A stretch of DNA of 64,000 nt from Muricomes intestini (GCF_004346165.1 NZ_SLZZ01000014.1:30852-94851); one strand, 5' to 3'. Positions 1-8,753 are shown, numbered from the stretch's first letter. The notes: a model not told the origin generated them from the sequence alone. Program-made: numbers and translations.

Positions 1-1453
1 ACGCGGCAGAGAAAAGAGGAGAAAGGTCCGAAAAAAAGGCCGGGAAAAGCCCTCTCTGTTTTCCATGGCCAGGGCAAATCTTGGAAGAAATCGAAAAAAA
101 ACTGTGCTGGTCATAGTTTCTCTGTCTCTGGCAGTAGTGCTGCTGAATATTGCAGTTACGTTCACCAATGGATTTGATATGGACAAATATCTCCAGAGTA
201 AAGTAGTTACAGATTTTGTTGTAGGAAGTGCCAATTATTTTAATACGACCAATGCCGGATTCAGAGATTCAGGCCAGGCCGTCACGGAGGATGTGATTTC
301 GGATATCAACAGTCGAAAAGGTATTAAAGAATCCGGCCGTATTTATGGTCAGACTTCCTCTGTTGAGCAGCTGATGACGGAAAAAGAATATCGGAAGATC
401 TATCGGGGATGGGGAGAAGATAAGAAGACAGTGGACGAAAGAGTACAGTGGGCCGACAAATCAGAGGACGGCAGAATTTATGAAGGAGCGCAGTTTTATG
501 GAATGGAATCCCTGCCTCTCGGCTGCCTTGGAGTTATTGACGGAGATCTTTCCAGTCTCAGCGATTCGGACAGCCATTCAATCGCAGCGGTATATATGGC
601 GGATGACTATGGCAAGGTGGAGAAGGATTCGCACTGGGCAAAAACAGGTGACATAGTCAAAATCCGATATGTGGATGAGTACGAATATTATGATACGGAT
701 ACAGGAAAAATTTTATCGGAGAAAGAAACAGACAATTATCCCGGAAACTATAATATACGGGCGGCAAAATATCATGAAGAAGAATATATAGTGGCTGCTA
801 CCGTGACAGTTCCAAATACAGAAAGTTACCGCTACTATGGGACACAGGAATATGTGATGGGTGCAGATGCATTTCGGCGGGACAGCGGCACCAGTGATGT
901 CATGACTTATTTATTCAATATGGACAGCCAAAAATCTACAGCCGGAATGTCAAAATTCCTTGAGCATTATACAAATAAAGTACAGACTTCATATGATTAT
1001 GAATCAAAAATGAGCTATGTGAAGGAGTTTGACGGACTCCGGAATATGTTCTCAATCATGGGGGGCGTACTGAGTGGTATCGTAGCTCTTGTAGGAATTC
1101 TAAATTTCTTCAATGCAATTTTGACCGGGATTATTACAAGAAAGCGGGAATTTGCAGTATTACAGTCCATCGGAATGACCGGTCGTCAGCTGAAGCAAAT
1201 GCTGATAATAGAAGGTCTTATATATACACTGGCAGCAATTCTTGTATCACTGATTTTCAGCTTGATATTAAGCCCGCCAATCGGCAGTATGCTCACAAAT
1301 ATGTTCTGGTTCTTCACCTTCCGCCAGACAGAGCTTCCAATTTTGCTGATAGTACCTGTATTTGCCATACTTGGACTTGTAATTCCACTGCTGACATACC
1401 ATTCGGCTGCCAAACACACAATCGTAGAGCGGCTGAGAGACATGGAAACATAA
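1..1453 (+). CDS. FtsX-type ABC transporter permease, 3' part (cut by window edge)
   Basis: Membrane permease of an FtsX/MacB-type ABC system. The first in-frame ATG is at 65, but the reading frame stays open back to base 2 with a basic, gene-like stretch, so the true start lies upstream of the window and about 483 residues are visible. Counting from the ATG at 65, there is a membrane segment at about residues 13-35, a large extracytoplasmic domain to about 325, then three membrane segments. The IITRKREFAVLQSIGMT motif before the next-to-last pair is typical of the FtsX domain. The matching ATPase is presumably upstream. A family A hairpin begins right after the stop codon and probably terminates transcription. 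Confidence 0.85.
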   Translation, partial: RGREKRRKVRKKGREKPSLFSMARANLGRNRKKTVLVIVSLSLAVVLLNIAVTFTNGFDMDKYLQSKVVTDFVVGSANYFNTTNAGFRDSGQAVTEDVISDINSRKGIKESGRIYGQTSSVEQLMTEKEYRKIYRGWGEDKKTVDERVQWADKSEDGRIYEGAQFYGMESLPLGCLGVIDGDLSSLSDSDSHSIAAVYMADDYGKVEKDSHWAKTGDIVKIRYVDEYEYYDTDTGKILSEKETDNYPGNYNIRAAKYHEEEYIVAATVTVPNTESYRYYGTQEYVMGADAFRRDSGTSDVMTYLFNMDSQKSTAGMSKFLEHYTNKVQTSYDYESKMSYVKEFDGLRNMFSIMGGVLSGIVALVGILNFFNAILTGIITRKREFAVLQSIGMTGRQLKQMLIIEGLIYTLAAILVSLIFSLILSPPIGSMLTNMFWFFTFRQTELPILLIVPVFAILGLVIPLLTYHSAAKHTIVERLRDMET

Positions 1454-1539
1454 AAGGGGTCAGTCTCTTTTGCGCTCCATTTTCTTAATTGTTTCAAACA
1501 ATTGAGAATTCGGCGTTCAAAAGGGACTGACCCCTTTTT
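1454..1539. repeat. Family A palindromic repeat, copy 1 (likely terminator)
   Basis: An 86-bp imperfect inverted repeat. The outer arms carry AAGGGGTCAGTC and its complement GACTGACCCCTT. The inner arms are CAATTG-rich around a TTTCAAA centre. It starts at the stop codon of the permease and ends in a T run, so it should fold into a long hairpin that works as a terminator. It is one of seven related copies in the window. Confidence 0.8.
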
Positions 1540-1594
1540 GCATTTTTTGTAAAATATTTACCTAAGTAAATTTTTCATTTATACAAATACTATT

Positions 1595-1693
1595 ATTGTC
1601 AAAATGTTTAAAAATTATTCGGCGTTTAGCCGGAATATGATGAAGCGGCGTGGAATTGAGCTTGCCCGCTCACTCTGTTAAAGTTTTGACAAT
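1595..1693. repeat. 99-bp element with 10-bp perfect inverted ends
   Basis: ATTGTCAAAA at 1595-1604 is the exact reverse complement of TTTTGACAAT at 1684-1693. The interior (GATGAAGCGGCG, then TTGAGCTTGC) resembles the interior of the family C repeat near 60085-60105. The element fills the gap between the family A repeat and cotJ, so the cotJ promoter must lie in or beside it. A small mobile element or a structured leader are both possible. Confidence 0.45.
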
Positions 1694-1711
1694 TATTTAG
1701 AAAGGTGGAGA

Positions 1712-2173
1712 ATGAATATGGAGGCAAATGAAGCATTGGCAATCGCAACTGTCCCTTGTCAGCAATGGGGACAATTGTATGAAGAAGGTACGGCCTTGAC
1801 AAATGGAACCGTATTTCCCGATTTGAATAAGCCTTTTTATGTTACGGATACTCTGGTGGACAGTCCGGTTACTATGGGGAAGGCGTCTACGTCATTGGAT
1901 CCCAAACAGATGGAGAGGGAACAGTTGATGAATAAAATCAATCAGGTTTCTTTTTTTGTAAATGATTTGACATTATATCTAGATACCCATGGCGATGATA
2001 AAGAGGCATTAAAGGTATTGTCAGATAAAGGAAAAGAAAGAGCAACTTTATTGGACGAGTTTGCTGAGAAATATTACCCCCTTACCTGTGACTGTATTGC
2101 CAAGTGCAGCAAAGCCGGGGAAGAAAACTTATGGGCAAACGGACCGGCCCCGTGGGAAGGAGCGTGCATCTAA
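1712..2173 (+). CDS. CotJA-CotJB fusion, spore coat protein
   Basis: A 153-residue protein that appears to join two spore-coat proteins encoded separately in Bacillus. Residues about 14-42 match CotJA (VPCQQWGQLYEEGT, then VFPDLNKPF). Residues about 70-153 match CotJB (NDLTLYLDTHGDDKEAL, ending near a WANGPAPWE tail). The start at 1712 follows the strong site AAAGGTGG. The stop codon overlaps the cotJC start (TAATG), which implies translational coupling. In Bacillus the CotJ proteins assemble in the inner coat. Expression during sporulation in the mother cell is expected by homology; no promoter was identified with confidence. Confidence 0.85.
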   Translation: MNMEANEALAIATVPCQQWGQLYEEGTALTNGTVFPDLNKPFYVTDTLVDSPVTMGKASTSLDPKQMEREQLMNKINQVSFFVNDLTLYLDTHGDDKEALKVLSDKGKERATLLDEFAEKYYPLTCDCIAKCSKAGEENLWANGPAPWEGACI

Positions 2174-2793
2174 TGTGGAATTATGAAAAAAGACTTCAAT
2201 TTCCGGTAAAAATCACAAAAACCTGCCCAAAGACGGCTCAGCTGATTATCAGCCAGTATGGAGGCCCGGACGGAGAGCTCAGCGCTTCCATGAGATACCT
2301 GTCCCAACGGTATACCATGCCAGTAAAAGAGGTTGGAGGGCTATTGACGGATATAGGTACGGAAGAATTGGCACACATGGAAATGATTTGTGCCATGGTC
2401 TATCAACTGACCAGAGATCTGACGATCGAGGACGCAAAAACAGCAGGATTTGATGCTTACTATGTGGATCATACTAAAGCATTATGGCCCCAGGCAGCAG
2501 CAGGACTGCCATTTTCTGCGATGGAATTCCAGTCAAAGGGAGATGCCATCACGGATTTAACGGAAGACCTGGCGGCAGAGCAGAAGGCGCGAACAGTATA
2601 TGATAATCTGCTGAGAATGATAACAGATCCGGAAGTCAGGGAACCTCTGAAATTTCTCAGGACCAGAGAGATTGTTCATTTCCAGAGATTTGGAGAGGCT
2701 CTGGAGAAAACAAAGGGCACACTGGATTCTAAGAATTTTTATTACTTTAATCCGGAATTTGACAAACCTTCTGAACTGACAAAAACGATGTAA
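2173..2793 (+). CDS. cotJC: CotJC, manganese-catalase-like spore coat protein
   Basis: A 206-residue member of the manganese catalase family used as a spore coat protein. The ferritin-like helices carry the expected metal ligands in TEELAHMEM and, near the C-terminus, REIVHFQRFGEAL. The start was placed at 2173, where the ATG overlaps the preceding TAA, because residues upstream of it in this frame belong to the CotJB gene read in another frame. Length is close to the Bacillus protein (about 190). It probably protects spores from peroxide, an inference from the family. A hairpin follows the gene. Confidence 0.9.
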   Translation: MWNYEKRLQFPVKITKTCPKTAQLIISQYGGPDGELSASMRYLSQRYTMPVKEVGGLLTDIGTEELAHMEMICAMVYQLTRDLTIEDAKTAGFDAYYVDHTKALWPQAAAGLPFSAMEFQSKGDAITDLTEDLAAEQKARTVYDNLLRMITDPEVREPLKFLRTREIVHFQRFGEALEKTKGTLDSKNFYYFNPEFDKPSELTKTM

Positions 2794-2811
2794 GATGTGC
2801 TAAAAATTATG

Positions 2812-2848
2812 CAGGGACAGAACTGTCATTTCAAAGCTCTGTCCCCTG
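2812..2848. terminator. Hairpin between convergent cotJC and the SBP gene
   Basis: CAGGGACAG (2812-2820) pairs with CTGTCCCCTG (2839-2848) with one bulged base. It lies between two convergent genes. The T run after it is weak, so termination efficiency is uncertain. Confidence 0.5.
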
Positions 2849-2871
2849 TAAAATAAATTCTCTTCCCGGGT

Positions 2872-3789
2872 CTATTCCTCGACAATCCCGCCTTCTACTA
2901 CAATCTCATCAGGAGCAATGCTGTCCCCATATACAGGCTCCAGCGTTTCTTCAAAGTCCTTGTGGAAGAATTGTTCGTCTGCAAGTGATTTGATCTCTTC
3001 ATTAATCCAGTCAAGCAATTCTGTATTTCCTTTTTGTACTGCTGCTGCAATAGTATCTATGTTTCCTATGGATTCTATACCGACCTTGAAACCTTTATTC
3101 TGCAGTGCCCAGGCAAGCACTTCAGTGTTGTCTGTTGAAAATGCGTCCCCTCTGCCGTCCAGCAGTGCATCATAAGCTTCCTGATATTCATCAAATTTTA
3201 AAAGTTTGATGTCCGGGTAATTTTCAGAAAAGTAAGTTTCCGCTGTAGTTCCTTTTACTACAATCAGTGTTTTGCCGTTCAGCTGATCTACATCTGTTAT
3301 GAGTGAATCTTCAGGTGACACGACACCTAAAGCAACTTTCATGTAGGGAAGTGCAAAGTCAACCTGTTCTTTTCGCTCATCTGTTACGGTAAAGTTGGCC
3401 ATTGTGATATCCACCTTCGCAGATTTTAGATATTCTACACGGCTGGCAGCGTCCAGGTAGACAAATTCCACGTCATCCTCACTCCCCAGCAGATCCTTTG
3501 CAATCCTCTTTGCAAAATATACATCATATCCCTGAATCTCTCCGTTTTTATCTACATATCCAAACGGATTCTTATCGCTGAATACCCCGATTTTTATAGT
3601 TCCATCTTTTTTAATCTCATCCAGAGTGCGGGCTTTAGCTGTGGCTCCGGAGCCGGAACTTTTCTCTGTTGGTGCTTCTGTGTCTTTTGAACTTGAATTT
3701 ACTGTGTCATTTCCTTTACTGCCGCAGCCTGCAAGAAGTCCTGTTGCAAGAGTAACTGCCAGTAATGCGCTTAGTATTGATTTTTTCAT
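2872..3789 (-). CDS. Amino-acid ABC transporter substrate-binding lipoprotein
   Basis: A 305-residue family 3 solute-binding protein. A lipoprotein signal peptide with an LLAGC lipobox places the lipidated cysteine at residue 22, followed by a Ser/Thr-rich linker. The mature part starts with GTIKIGVFSDKNPFGYVD and includes the IQGYDVYFAKRIAK motif typical of glutamine/glutamate or other polar amino-acid binders. It is the last gene of a four-gene minus-strand operon (permease, permease, ATPase, binding protein). The exact substrate cannot be read from the sequence. Confidence 0.92.
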   Translation of the reverse strand: MKKSILSALLAVTLATGLLAGCGSKGNDTVNSSSKDTEAPTEKSSGSGATAKARTLDEIKKDGTIKIGVFSDKNPFGYVDKNGEIQGYDVYFAKRIAKDLLGSEDDVEFVYLDAASRVEYLKSAKVDITMANFTVTDERKEQVDFALPYMKVALGVVSPEDSLITDVDQLNGKTLIVVKGTTAETYFSENYPDIKLLKFDEYQEAYDALLDGRGDAFSTDNTEVLAWALQNKGFKVGIESIGNIDTIAAAVQKGNTELLDWINEEIKSLADEQFFHKDFEETLEPVYGDSIAPDEIVVEGGIVEE

Positions 3790-3874
3790 AGTGATTCTCC
3801 TCTCAAATTAAAAAATAATCTATCTACAGTTCAGTCATTTGCAAAATACTGCTTTGAATGGCTCAACAGGATAT

Positions 3875-4642
3875 TTATGCCTGTGCATCTATAGCTTCAT
3901 AATGGAAGGTGTTCAAAAATTGTTTTGCACGTTCCGTCTCAGGCTTAGCGAAGAAGTCTGCAGGATGCCCTTCCTCTATGATTTCTCCCTGATCCAGGAA
4001 AAGCACTCTGTCTGCAACAGCCCGTGCAAATTCCATTTCATGGGTTACAATAAGCATTGTCATGCCGTCCTTTGCCAGCTCCAGAACCACCTGAAGAACT
4101 TCTCTTACCATTTCCGGGTCCAGGGCAGCAGTGATTTCATCCAGCAAAAGTATTTCAGGATGCATAATTAATGCTCTGACAATTGCAACACGCTGCTTCT
4201 GCCCGCCGGATAATTGCCTTGGATATGCATCCTTTTTATCCAGAAGACCGACACGGTCCAATAACTGTTCTGCCTCCTGTTCTGCTTCTTTCTTATCCCT
4301 TTTCTGTACCTTAAGTGGGGCAAGAAGTATATTTCCCAGGATAGATTTGTGGGGGAATAAGTCATAACTTTGGAAAACCATGCCGATTTTCTGTCTGATT
4401 TCATGGGCATTTTTTCCCTCTCTATTGATGGGCCTGCCCTTGAATATAATCTTGCCCGAATCAATAGGCTCCAGCATATTCATACATCGCAGGAACGTAC
4501 TTTTTCCACAGCCGGAGGGGCCGACGATCACGACAACCTCTCCTTTGTTCATCATAAAGGAGAAGTCCTTTAAAATCGGGTCTCCTTTGTCATAAGATTT
4601 TACTAGATGTTCTACTTTTAAGATTTCCTTTTCGTTTTTCAT
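3875..4642 (-). CDS. Polar amino-acid ABC transporter ATPase (GlnQ-like)
   Basis: A 255-residue ATPase that energises the adjacent import system. Walker A is GPSGCGKST, the signature LSGGQKQR, and Walker B ILLLDEITAALDPE, where Ile replaces the usual Pro after Glu. The H-loop is in IVTHEMEFAR. The family is the PAAT/GlnQ group. Only 4 bp separate it from the upstream permease, supporting one operon. The cassette makes sense only with the permeases and binding protein around it. Confidence 0.93.
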   Translation of the reverse strand: MKNEKEILKVEHLVKSYDKGDPILKDFSFMMNKGEVVVIVGPSGCGKSTFLRCMNMLEPIDSGKIIFKGRPINREGKNAHEIRQKIGMVFQSYDLFPHKSILGNILLAPLKVQKRDKKEAEQEAEQLLDRVGLLDKKDAYPRQLSGGQKQRVAIVRALIMHPEILLLDEITAALDPEMVREVLQVVLELAKDGMTMLIVTHEMEFARAVADRVLFLDQGEIIEEGHPADFFAKPETERAKQFLNTFHYEAIDAQA

Positions 4643-4646
4643 ATTC

Positions 4647-5324
4647 TCAATCCTTTATCTTTTTTTCTAAAACGGCTGATATCCTGGAAAATGGATAACA
4701 TATCAGAAAATACATGATAAAGATGGCACCGTATACCCACAAAGCCGCACCTGGAGTTGTGTATCTGGATGCATCTATAATCTGTTTTCCTACCTTTACT
4801 ACTTCTATAACACCAATCAAAACTACCAGAGATGTTGTCTTGATCATTCTGGTCAGCAGGTTAATCAGGGAGGGGAGCAGACGGCGCACAGTCTGAGGAA
4901 TGATAATATAAAGATTTACCTGTAGCTTTGTCAGCCCAAGTCCGTACCCGCTTTCATATTGATGGGTAGGAATTGATATCAGGGCACTGCGCACCAAATC
5001 CCCCATCTCTGCTGTTCCCCAGAAGGTAAACACAATGATTGCCGCAACATCTCCCGAGAGATTTATCCCCAGATGCTTGGCGGCCCCGAAATAGACAAGA
5101 AACAAAAGCACCAGCTGCGGCATGATCCGCACGATTTCCAAGTATACACGGCATAAGAACCGGACGATTTTATTTTTACTTGTCATAATCATTCCCATAA
5201 GAATTCCAAGCACCAGGGACAGCCCCATGGATATAACAGCAATCCTCAGTGAAACCCATAAGCCTTCCCACAGCCGCAGAAAATTAGTTCCCTGAAACAG
5301 TACCAGTATTCCCGAATCCTGCAT
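4647..5324 (-). CDS. Polar amino-acid ABC transporter permease 2
   Basis: A 225-residue inner-membrane permease of the His/Glu/Gln type. The EAA-like loop reads ESGYGLGLTKLQVNLYIIIPQ before the final membrane segments. The ATG at 5324 gives a 41-bp overlap with the preceding permease gene, which is long but plausible; no better downstream start fits the family's usual N-terminus. It should pair with the 5284-5964 product as a heterodimeric channel. Confidence 0.9.
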   Translation of the reverse strand: MQDSGILVLFQGTNFLRLWEGLWVSLRIAVISMGLSLVLGILMGMIMTSKNKIVRFLCRVYLEIVRIMPQLVLLFLVYFGAAKHLGINLSGDVAAIIVFTFWGTAEMGDLVRSALISIPTHQYESGYGLGLTKLQVNLYIIIPQTVRRLLPSLINLLTRMIKTTSLVVLIGVIEVVKVGKQIIDASRYTTPGAALWVYGAIFIMYFLICYPFSRISAVLEKKIKD

Positions 5325-5964
5325 AGCGGGCCCTCCTTTCTATCCATGTACAGATCAATGATACCGGAAGCAGCAGAACAAGATAGGATAATACCAGCAT
5401 CAGAAGCGCCTCGTCTGTTTTGTAATAAATTCCTATCAAATCTTTCGCCACGAACATCAAGTCCGCCAGCGCCACGGCACTAAATACAGATGTCTCTTTA
5501 ATCAGAAATATAACATTTGCACACAATACAGGAATGGAAGTGGCAATCGCCTGGGGCATCACAATATGTAAAAATGTCTGCCACCGGGTGAATCCAAGGC
5601 TCAGTCCCGATTCCAGCTGAATGTCCGACACACTGTCGATTCCGGTCCGAAAAGCCTCCGCCATGTAACTGCCCCCTAAAAATGTCAGTCCGACAATAGC
5701 ACAGGTCTCGGAACTAAGCACGATTCCCAGCTTCGGCAGTCCAAAATACAAAAAGAAAAGTTGAATCAAAAGTGGCGTATTTCTGGAAAGCTCAATATAG
5801 ATGTTCACAATTGTTTTAAGAACAGGTATTTCTAATTTTTTAATCATACTGCAGAGGAGTCCTATGAGCAGCGATAAAATAATTCCAATTAATGCAATCA
5901 CTATTGTCATCTTTGCAGCTTCCACATATAGTGGATAATAATTACGGATAAACTCCATATCCAT
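5284..5964 (-). CDS. Polar amino-acid ABC transporter permease 1
   Basis: A 226-residue permease and first gene of the operon. It has about five membrane helices and the cytoplasmic loop LESGLSLGFTRWQTFLHIVMPQ, characteristic of the His/Glu/Gln permease family. It is preceded by a leader of about 235 nt that contains a GC-rich repeat, and by a good promoter at 6207-6235 on the minus strand. Confidence 0.9.
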   Translation of the reverse strand: MDMEFIRNYYPLYVEAAKMTIVIALIGIILSLLIGLLCSMIKKLEIPVLKTIVNIYIELSRNTPLLIQLFFLYFGLPKLGIVLSSETCAIVGLTFLGGSYMAEAFRTGIDSVSDIQLESGLSLGFTRWQTFLHIVMPQAIATSIPVLCANVIFLIKETSVFSAVALADLMFVAKDLIGIYYKTDEALLMLVLSYLVLLLPVSLICTWIERRARYAGFGNTGTVSGN

Positions 5965-5979
5965 GTTTCATGTCTCCTT

Positions 5980-6110
5980 CTATTCCCGCGGGCAACGAGC
6001 CAGGCGGCAATGCTTGCATTTCCATTTGGCGACTGCCGCGAGGGTCAAATACCCCGCAGCTTGCTGCGCTGCAAGTTTGATGCCCCGCCAGCTTGCCGCG
6101 GGGGTCTTTG
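5980..6110. repeat. GC-rich repeat in the leader of the amino-acid ABC operon
   Basis: A block rich in CCGCGG and CTTGC motifs and clearly richer in GC than its AT-rich surroundings. It contains at least two small hairpins: CTTGC/GCAAG at 6060-6075 and CCCCGC/GCGGGG at 6083-6103. It lies in the transcribed leader of the minus-strand operon. Only one copy is in this window. It may be a dispersed repeat or an attenuator-like structure. Confidence 0.5.
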
Positions 6111-6206
6111 ACTTATTAAGCGCCTCATTCTTTATTATTTATTAAAAAACAAAACGCCAGTATAATAAAAACTGAAACATACTAATCATATATGTTTTAT
6201 ATGGAT

Positions 6207-6235
6207 AGTATATTCATGATTAGACCATTTGTCAA
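6207..6235 (-). promoter_or_regulatory. SigmaA-type promoter of the amino-acid ABC operon
   Basis: On the minus strand, TTGACA (6235-6230) and TATACT (6212-6207) are separated by 17 bp. A perfect 8-bp inverted repeat, CTAATCAT at 6182-6189 and ATGATTAG at 6216-6223, brackets the -10 region and could be an operator. Confidence 0.7.
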
Positions 6236-6247
6236 TACTTTTTTGTA

Positions 6248-6333
6248 AAAAGGGGTCAGACCCTTTTGACCGCCGAATTCTCAATTGTTTGAAACAATTA
6301 AGAAAATGGTCCGCAAAAGGGTCAGACCCCTTT
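6248..6333. repeat. Family A palindromic repeat, copy 2
   Basis: An inverted repeat with outer arms AAGGGGTCAGACCCTTTT and AAAAGGGTCAGACCCCTT and inner CAATTGTTT/AAACAATTA arms. It lies in the gap between divergently oriented operons, not directly after a gene, so here it is not an obvious terminator. Confidence 0.85.
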
Positions 6334-6384
6334 ACGGTTATTTTCAACACAGGGATTGTATATTACAGGAAAATACATTAATAT

Positions 6385-6546
6385 GATACCAGGGTCAAAA
6401 GGCCATGCGTTTCATGCTTGCATGGAAAAGCATGACTTTGGGACCCGTAAAACATGAGAAAGAAGCCCGAATAGGGCGGATTTCGAATGTTTTTAGGATT
6501 GCGGGAGCACAAAGTGCGGAGCAATCTGTAGGTATCAGGGGGCAAA
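6385..6546. repeat. Family B MITE-like element, copy 1 (3' end truncated)
   Basis: Begins GATACCAGGGTCAAAAGG and follows the other family B copies up to GGGGGCAAA. It lacks the final CCTTTTGACCCC end, so it is truncated and has no detectable direct repeat on the right. It lies immediately upstream of the NhaC gene, and open frames that begin inside it are not part of that gene. Confidence 0.8.
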
Positions 6547-6628
6547 CTGGATGCACGCTTTAAGTGAGTTGAGGAAACTTAAAGGAAAATTTGACATGTA
6601 TACTATACGGAAAAAGAGAGGATTTTTT

Positions 6629-8158
6629 ATGGAGACAATGTTTATCGGGACATGGTGGGCCTTGGTGCCGCCGCTTTTGGCCATTATCCTGGCCCTTGTA
6701 ACAAAAGAAGTGTATAGTTCGCTTTTTATCGGGGTTGCGGCCGGGGCGCTGCTTTATACGGGCTTCCGTCCCTGGGATTCTTTTGTTGCGTTTTTTGATA
6801 TTATGAAAAACAGCATCAATTTGAACATCTTGATATTTGACGTTTTGTTGGGAATGATTATTGTACTGCTGTCAAAATCGGGAGGCTCTGCAGCATATGG
6901 GAACTGGGCCGGGAAAAAGATTAAATCTAAAAGAAGTGCACTTCTGGCAACAACAGGACTGGGAATTTTAATTTTTGTGGATGATTATTTTAACTGTTTG
7001 ACAGTGGGTTCCGTAATGCGTCCGGTCACAGACCGCTATAAGGTATCCCGCGCGAAGCTGGCTTACATTATTGATGCTACAGCGGCGCCTGTCTGTATTA
7101 TCGCTCCTGTATCAAGCTGGGCGGCGGCAGTAAATTCCTATGTTCCGACAGATGCAGGAATAAGTGGATTTCAACTGTTCCTGAGAACTATACCTTATAA
7201 TTTGTATGCGATTCTGACGATAGCTATGGTGCTTTATATCAGTATTACAGGCTTTGATTTCGGACTCATGAAAAAGCATGAAGAAAATGCGGCAAAGGGA
7301 GACTTATTTACTTCCGGGGCAGAAGAGTTTGAGCAGGTTAAAAAGGAAGAAATTTCACCCAAGGGACGGGTTACGGATCTGATTTTGCCGGTTTTGGTGC
7401 TGATTTTCTCTGCGATTGGTGCAATGATATACACAGGATTTCTCGGTGGGGCGACAGACATTGTTGCTGCATTTGCAAATTGCGATGCGGAAACAAGCTT
7501 GATATTTGCCACATTGCTTACTGTGTTTTTTATGTTAGCCTTATATATACCCCGCAGAATTATCACTTTCAAATCTTATATGGACAGTCTCGTAGAAGGT
7601 TTTAAAATGATGATTCCGGCGGTGACGATTTTGGTATTTGCCTGGACCTTGAAGGGAATGGGAGATGCACTTCAAATTGGTGATTTTGTGGGCAATCTGG
7701 TGAAAAGTGATACTTCTGCAAGTGTGATTATTCCGGCAATCATGTACGTGATTGCAGTATTTCTTTCTTTTTCTACAGGGACAAGCTGGGGAACATTTGC
7801 CATTCTGGTGCCGATTGCCACAGCAATGTTTCCGGGCGGAAACAATCTGGAAATGATGATTATATCAGTAGCTGCAGTTTTGGCAGGGGCGGTGTGCGGC
7901 GACCATGTTTCACCAATTTCAGATACCACGGTTATGTCCTCGGCGGGAGCACAGAGTAATCATATTAACCATGTGACGACACAGATGCAGTATGCGGCTA
8001 TAGTCGCTGTGATCTGCATTCTGGGATATATCATAGCGGGACTCGTACAAATCTGGTGGATTGCATTGGGACTAAGCCTGGCGATTCTGTTTGTTGTTTT
8101 GACATTTATGAGAAAATACGTGGAAGGAAAAACGAAGAAGGTAGAATTGGATGATTAA
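6629..8158 (+). CDS. Na+/H+ antiporter, NhaC family
   Basis: A 509-residue polytopic membrane protein of the NhaC/ion transporter superfamily. Typical features are FIGTWWALVPPLLAIILAL at the N-terminus, the FVDDYFNCLTVGSVMRPV segment, and SFSTGTSWGTFAILVP followed by GDHVSPISDTTVMSSAGA. The start was set at 6629 because AGAGAGGA lies six bases upstream; a longer frame from 6551 would begin in the adjacent repeat element. Its 3' end overlaps the next gene by 8 bp. Substrates other than sodium, for example organic acids or amines, are possible in this family. Confidence 0.9.
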   Translation: METMFIGTWWALVPPLLAIILALVTKEVYSSLFIGVAAGALLYTGFRPWDSFVAFFDIMKNSINLNILIFDVLLGMIIVLLSKSGGSAAYGNWAGKKIKSKRSALLATTGLGILIFVDDYFNCLTVGSVMRPVTDRYKVSRAKLAYIIDATAAPVCIIAPVSSWAAAVNSYVPTDAGISGFQLFLRTIPYNLYAILTIAMVLYISITGFDFGLMKKHEENAAKGDLFTSGAEEFEQVKKEEISPKGRVTDLILPVLVLIFSAIGAMIYTGFLGGATDIVAAFANCDAETSLIFATLLTVFFMLALYIPRRIITFKSYMDSLVEGFKMMIPAVTILVFAWTLKGMGDALQIGDFVGNLVKSDTSASVIIPAIMYVIAVFLSFSTGTSWGTFAILVPIATAMFPGGNNLEMMIISVAAVLAGAVCGDHVSPISDTTVMSSAGAQSNHINHVTTQMQYAAIVAVICILGYIIAGLVQIWWIALGLSLAILFVVLTFMRKYVEGKTKKVELDD

Positions 8159-8753
8159 AATAGATGTACCGTACATTGACCAGAGCTTGAAGTATCCTAC
8201 AGGCTGTGAGAGTGTATCAGCTGTCATGTTGCTGCGATATTTAGGCTATGACCTGTCTGTGGATGAATTTATTGTAAAATATTTGGAGTGCCGGGAGATG
8301 GAAACACGTGACGGCCGGGTTTTCGGCCCGGATCCGAATGAGTATTTCTGTGGCAGCCCTTATGATAAAGATTCTTTTGGCTGCTACGCTCCGGTGGTTC
8401 AAAAAGCACTGGAAAAGGCTGCAGGAGATCGTTACGAATTTATGGATGAGACAAATACACCTGTGGAGCAGCTCCTGACGAAGTATATTGATAATGGAAT
8501 GCCGGTTGTATTCTGGGCATGCATCAATATGAGGGAGCCAATTGTTGGACCCGAATGGGTACTGACAGATAGTGGACAGACTTTTACGTGGATTTCCAAT
8601 GAACATTGCATGTTGCTTGTGGGCTATGATGAAGAAGGATATTATTTTAACGACCCTTATGAGAATAATGGAGTTATCAAGTATCCCAAAAATCTTGTAG
8701 AGGACAGGCACAGGGCACAGCATCAGATGGCAGTGGGAGTGATATATAGGTAA
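8151..8753 (+). CDS. C39-like (papain-fold) cysteine peptidase
   Basis: A 200-residue protein of the C39_2-like family. The predicted catalytic residues are Cys19 in YPTGCESVSAVMLLRYLG, His152 in SNEHCMLLVGYD, and Asp168 in YYFNDPY. There is no signal peptide or membrane segment, so a cytoplasmic location is predicted unless export is non-classical. The start overlaps the NhaC gene by 8 bp, suggesting coupling. Its natural substrate is unknown. The stop codon sits in the loop of a strong terminator hairpin. Confidence 0.8.
   Translation: MIKIDVPYIDQSLKYPTGCESVSAVMLLRYLGYDLSVDEFIVKYLECREMETRDGRVFGPDPNEYFCGSPYDKDSFGCYAPVVQKALEKAAGDRYEFMDETNTPVEQLLTKYIDNGMPVVFWACINMREPIVGPEWVLTDSGQTFTWISNEHCMLLVGYDEEGYYFNDPYENNGVIKYPKNLVEDRHRAQHQMAVGVIYR

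Noticed and set aside
1186..1497. Minus-strand frame of about 100 codons opposite the FtsX permease
   Set aside because: Antisense to a well-supported gene and begins in repeat A1; no family match or ribosome site.
5963..6145. Short plus-strand frame in the GC-rich leader
   Set aside because: Low-complexity composition follows the repeat; opposite to the operon leader, with no recognisable product.
6551..6628. Longer N-terminus for the NhaC protein
   Set aside because: The extra 26 codons begin at the edge of repeat B1 and have no ribosome site; the ATG at 6629 has a good one and fits family length.
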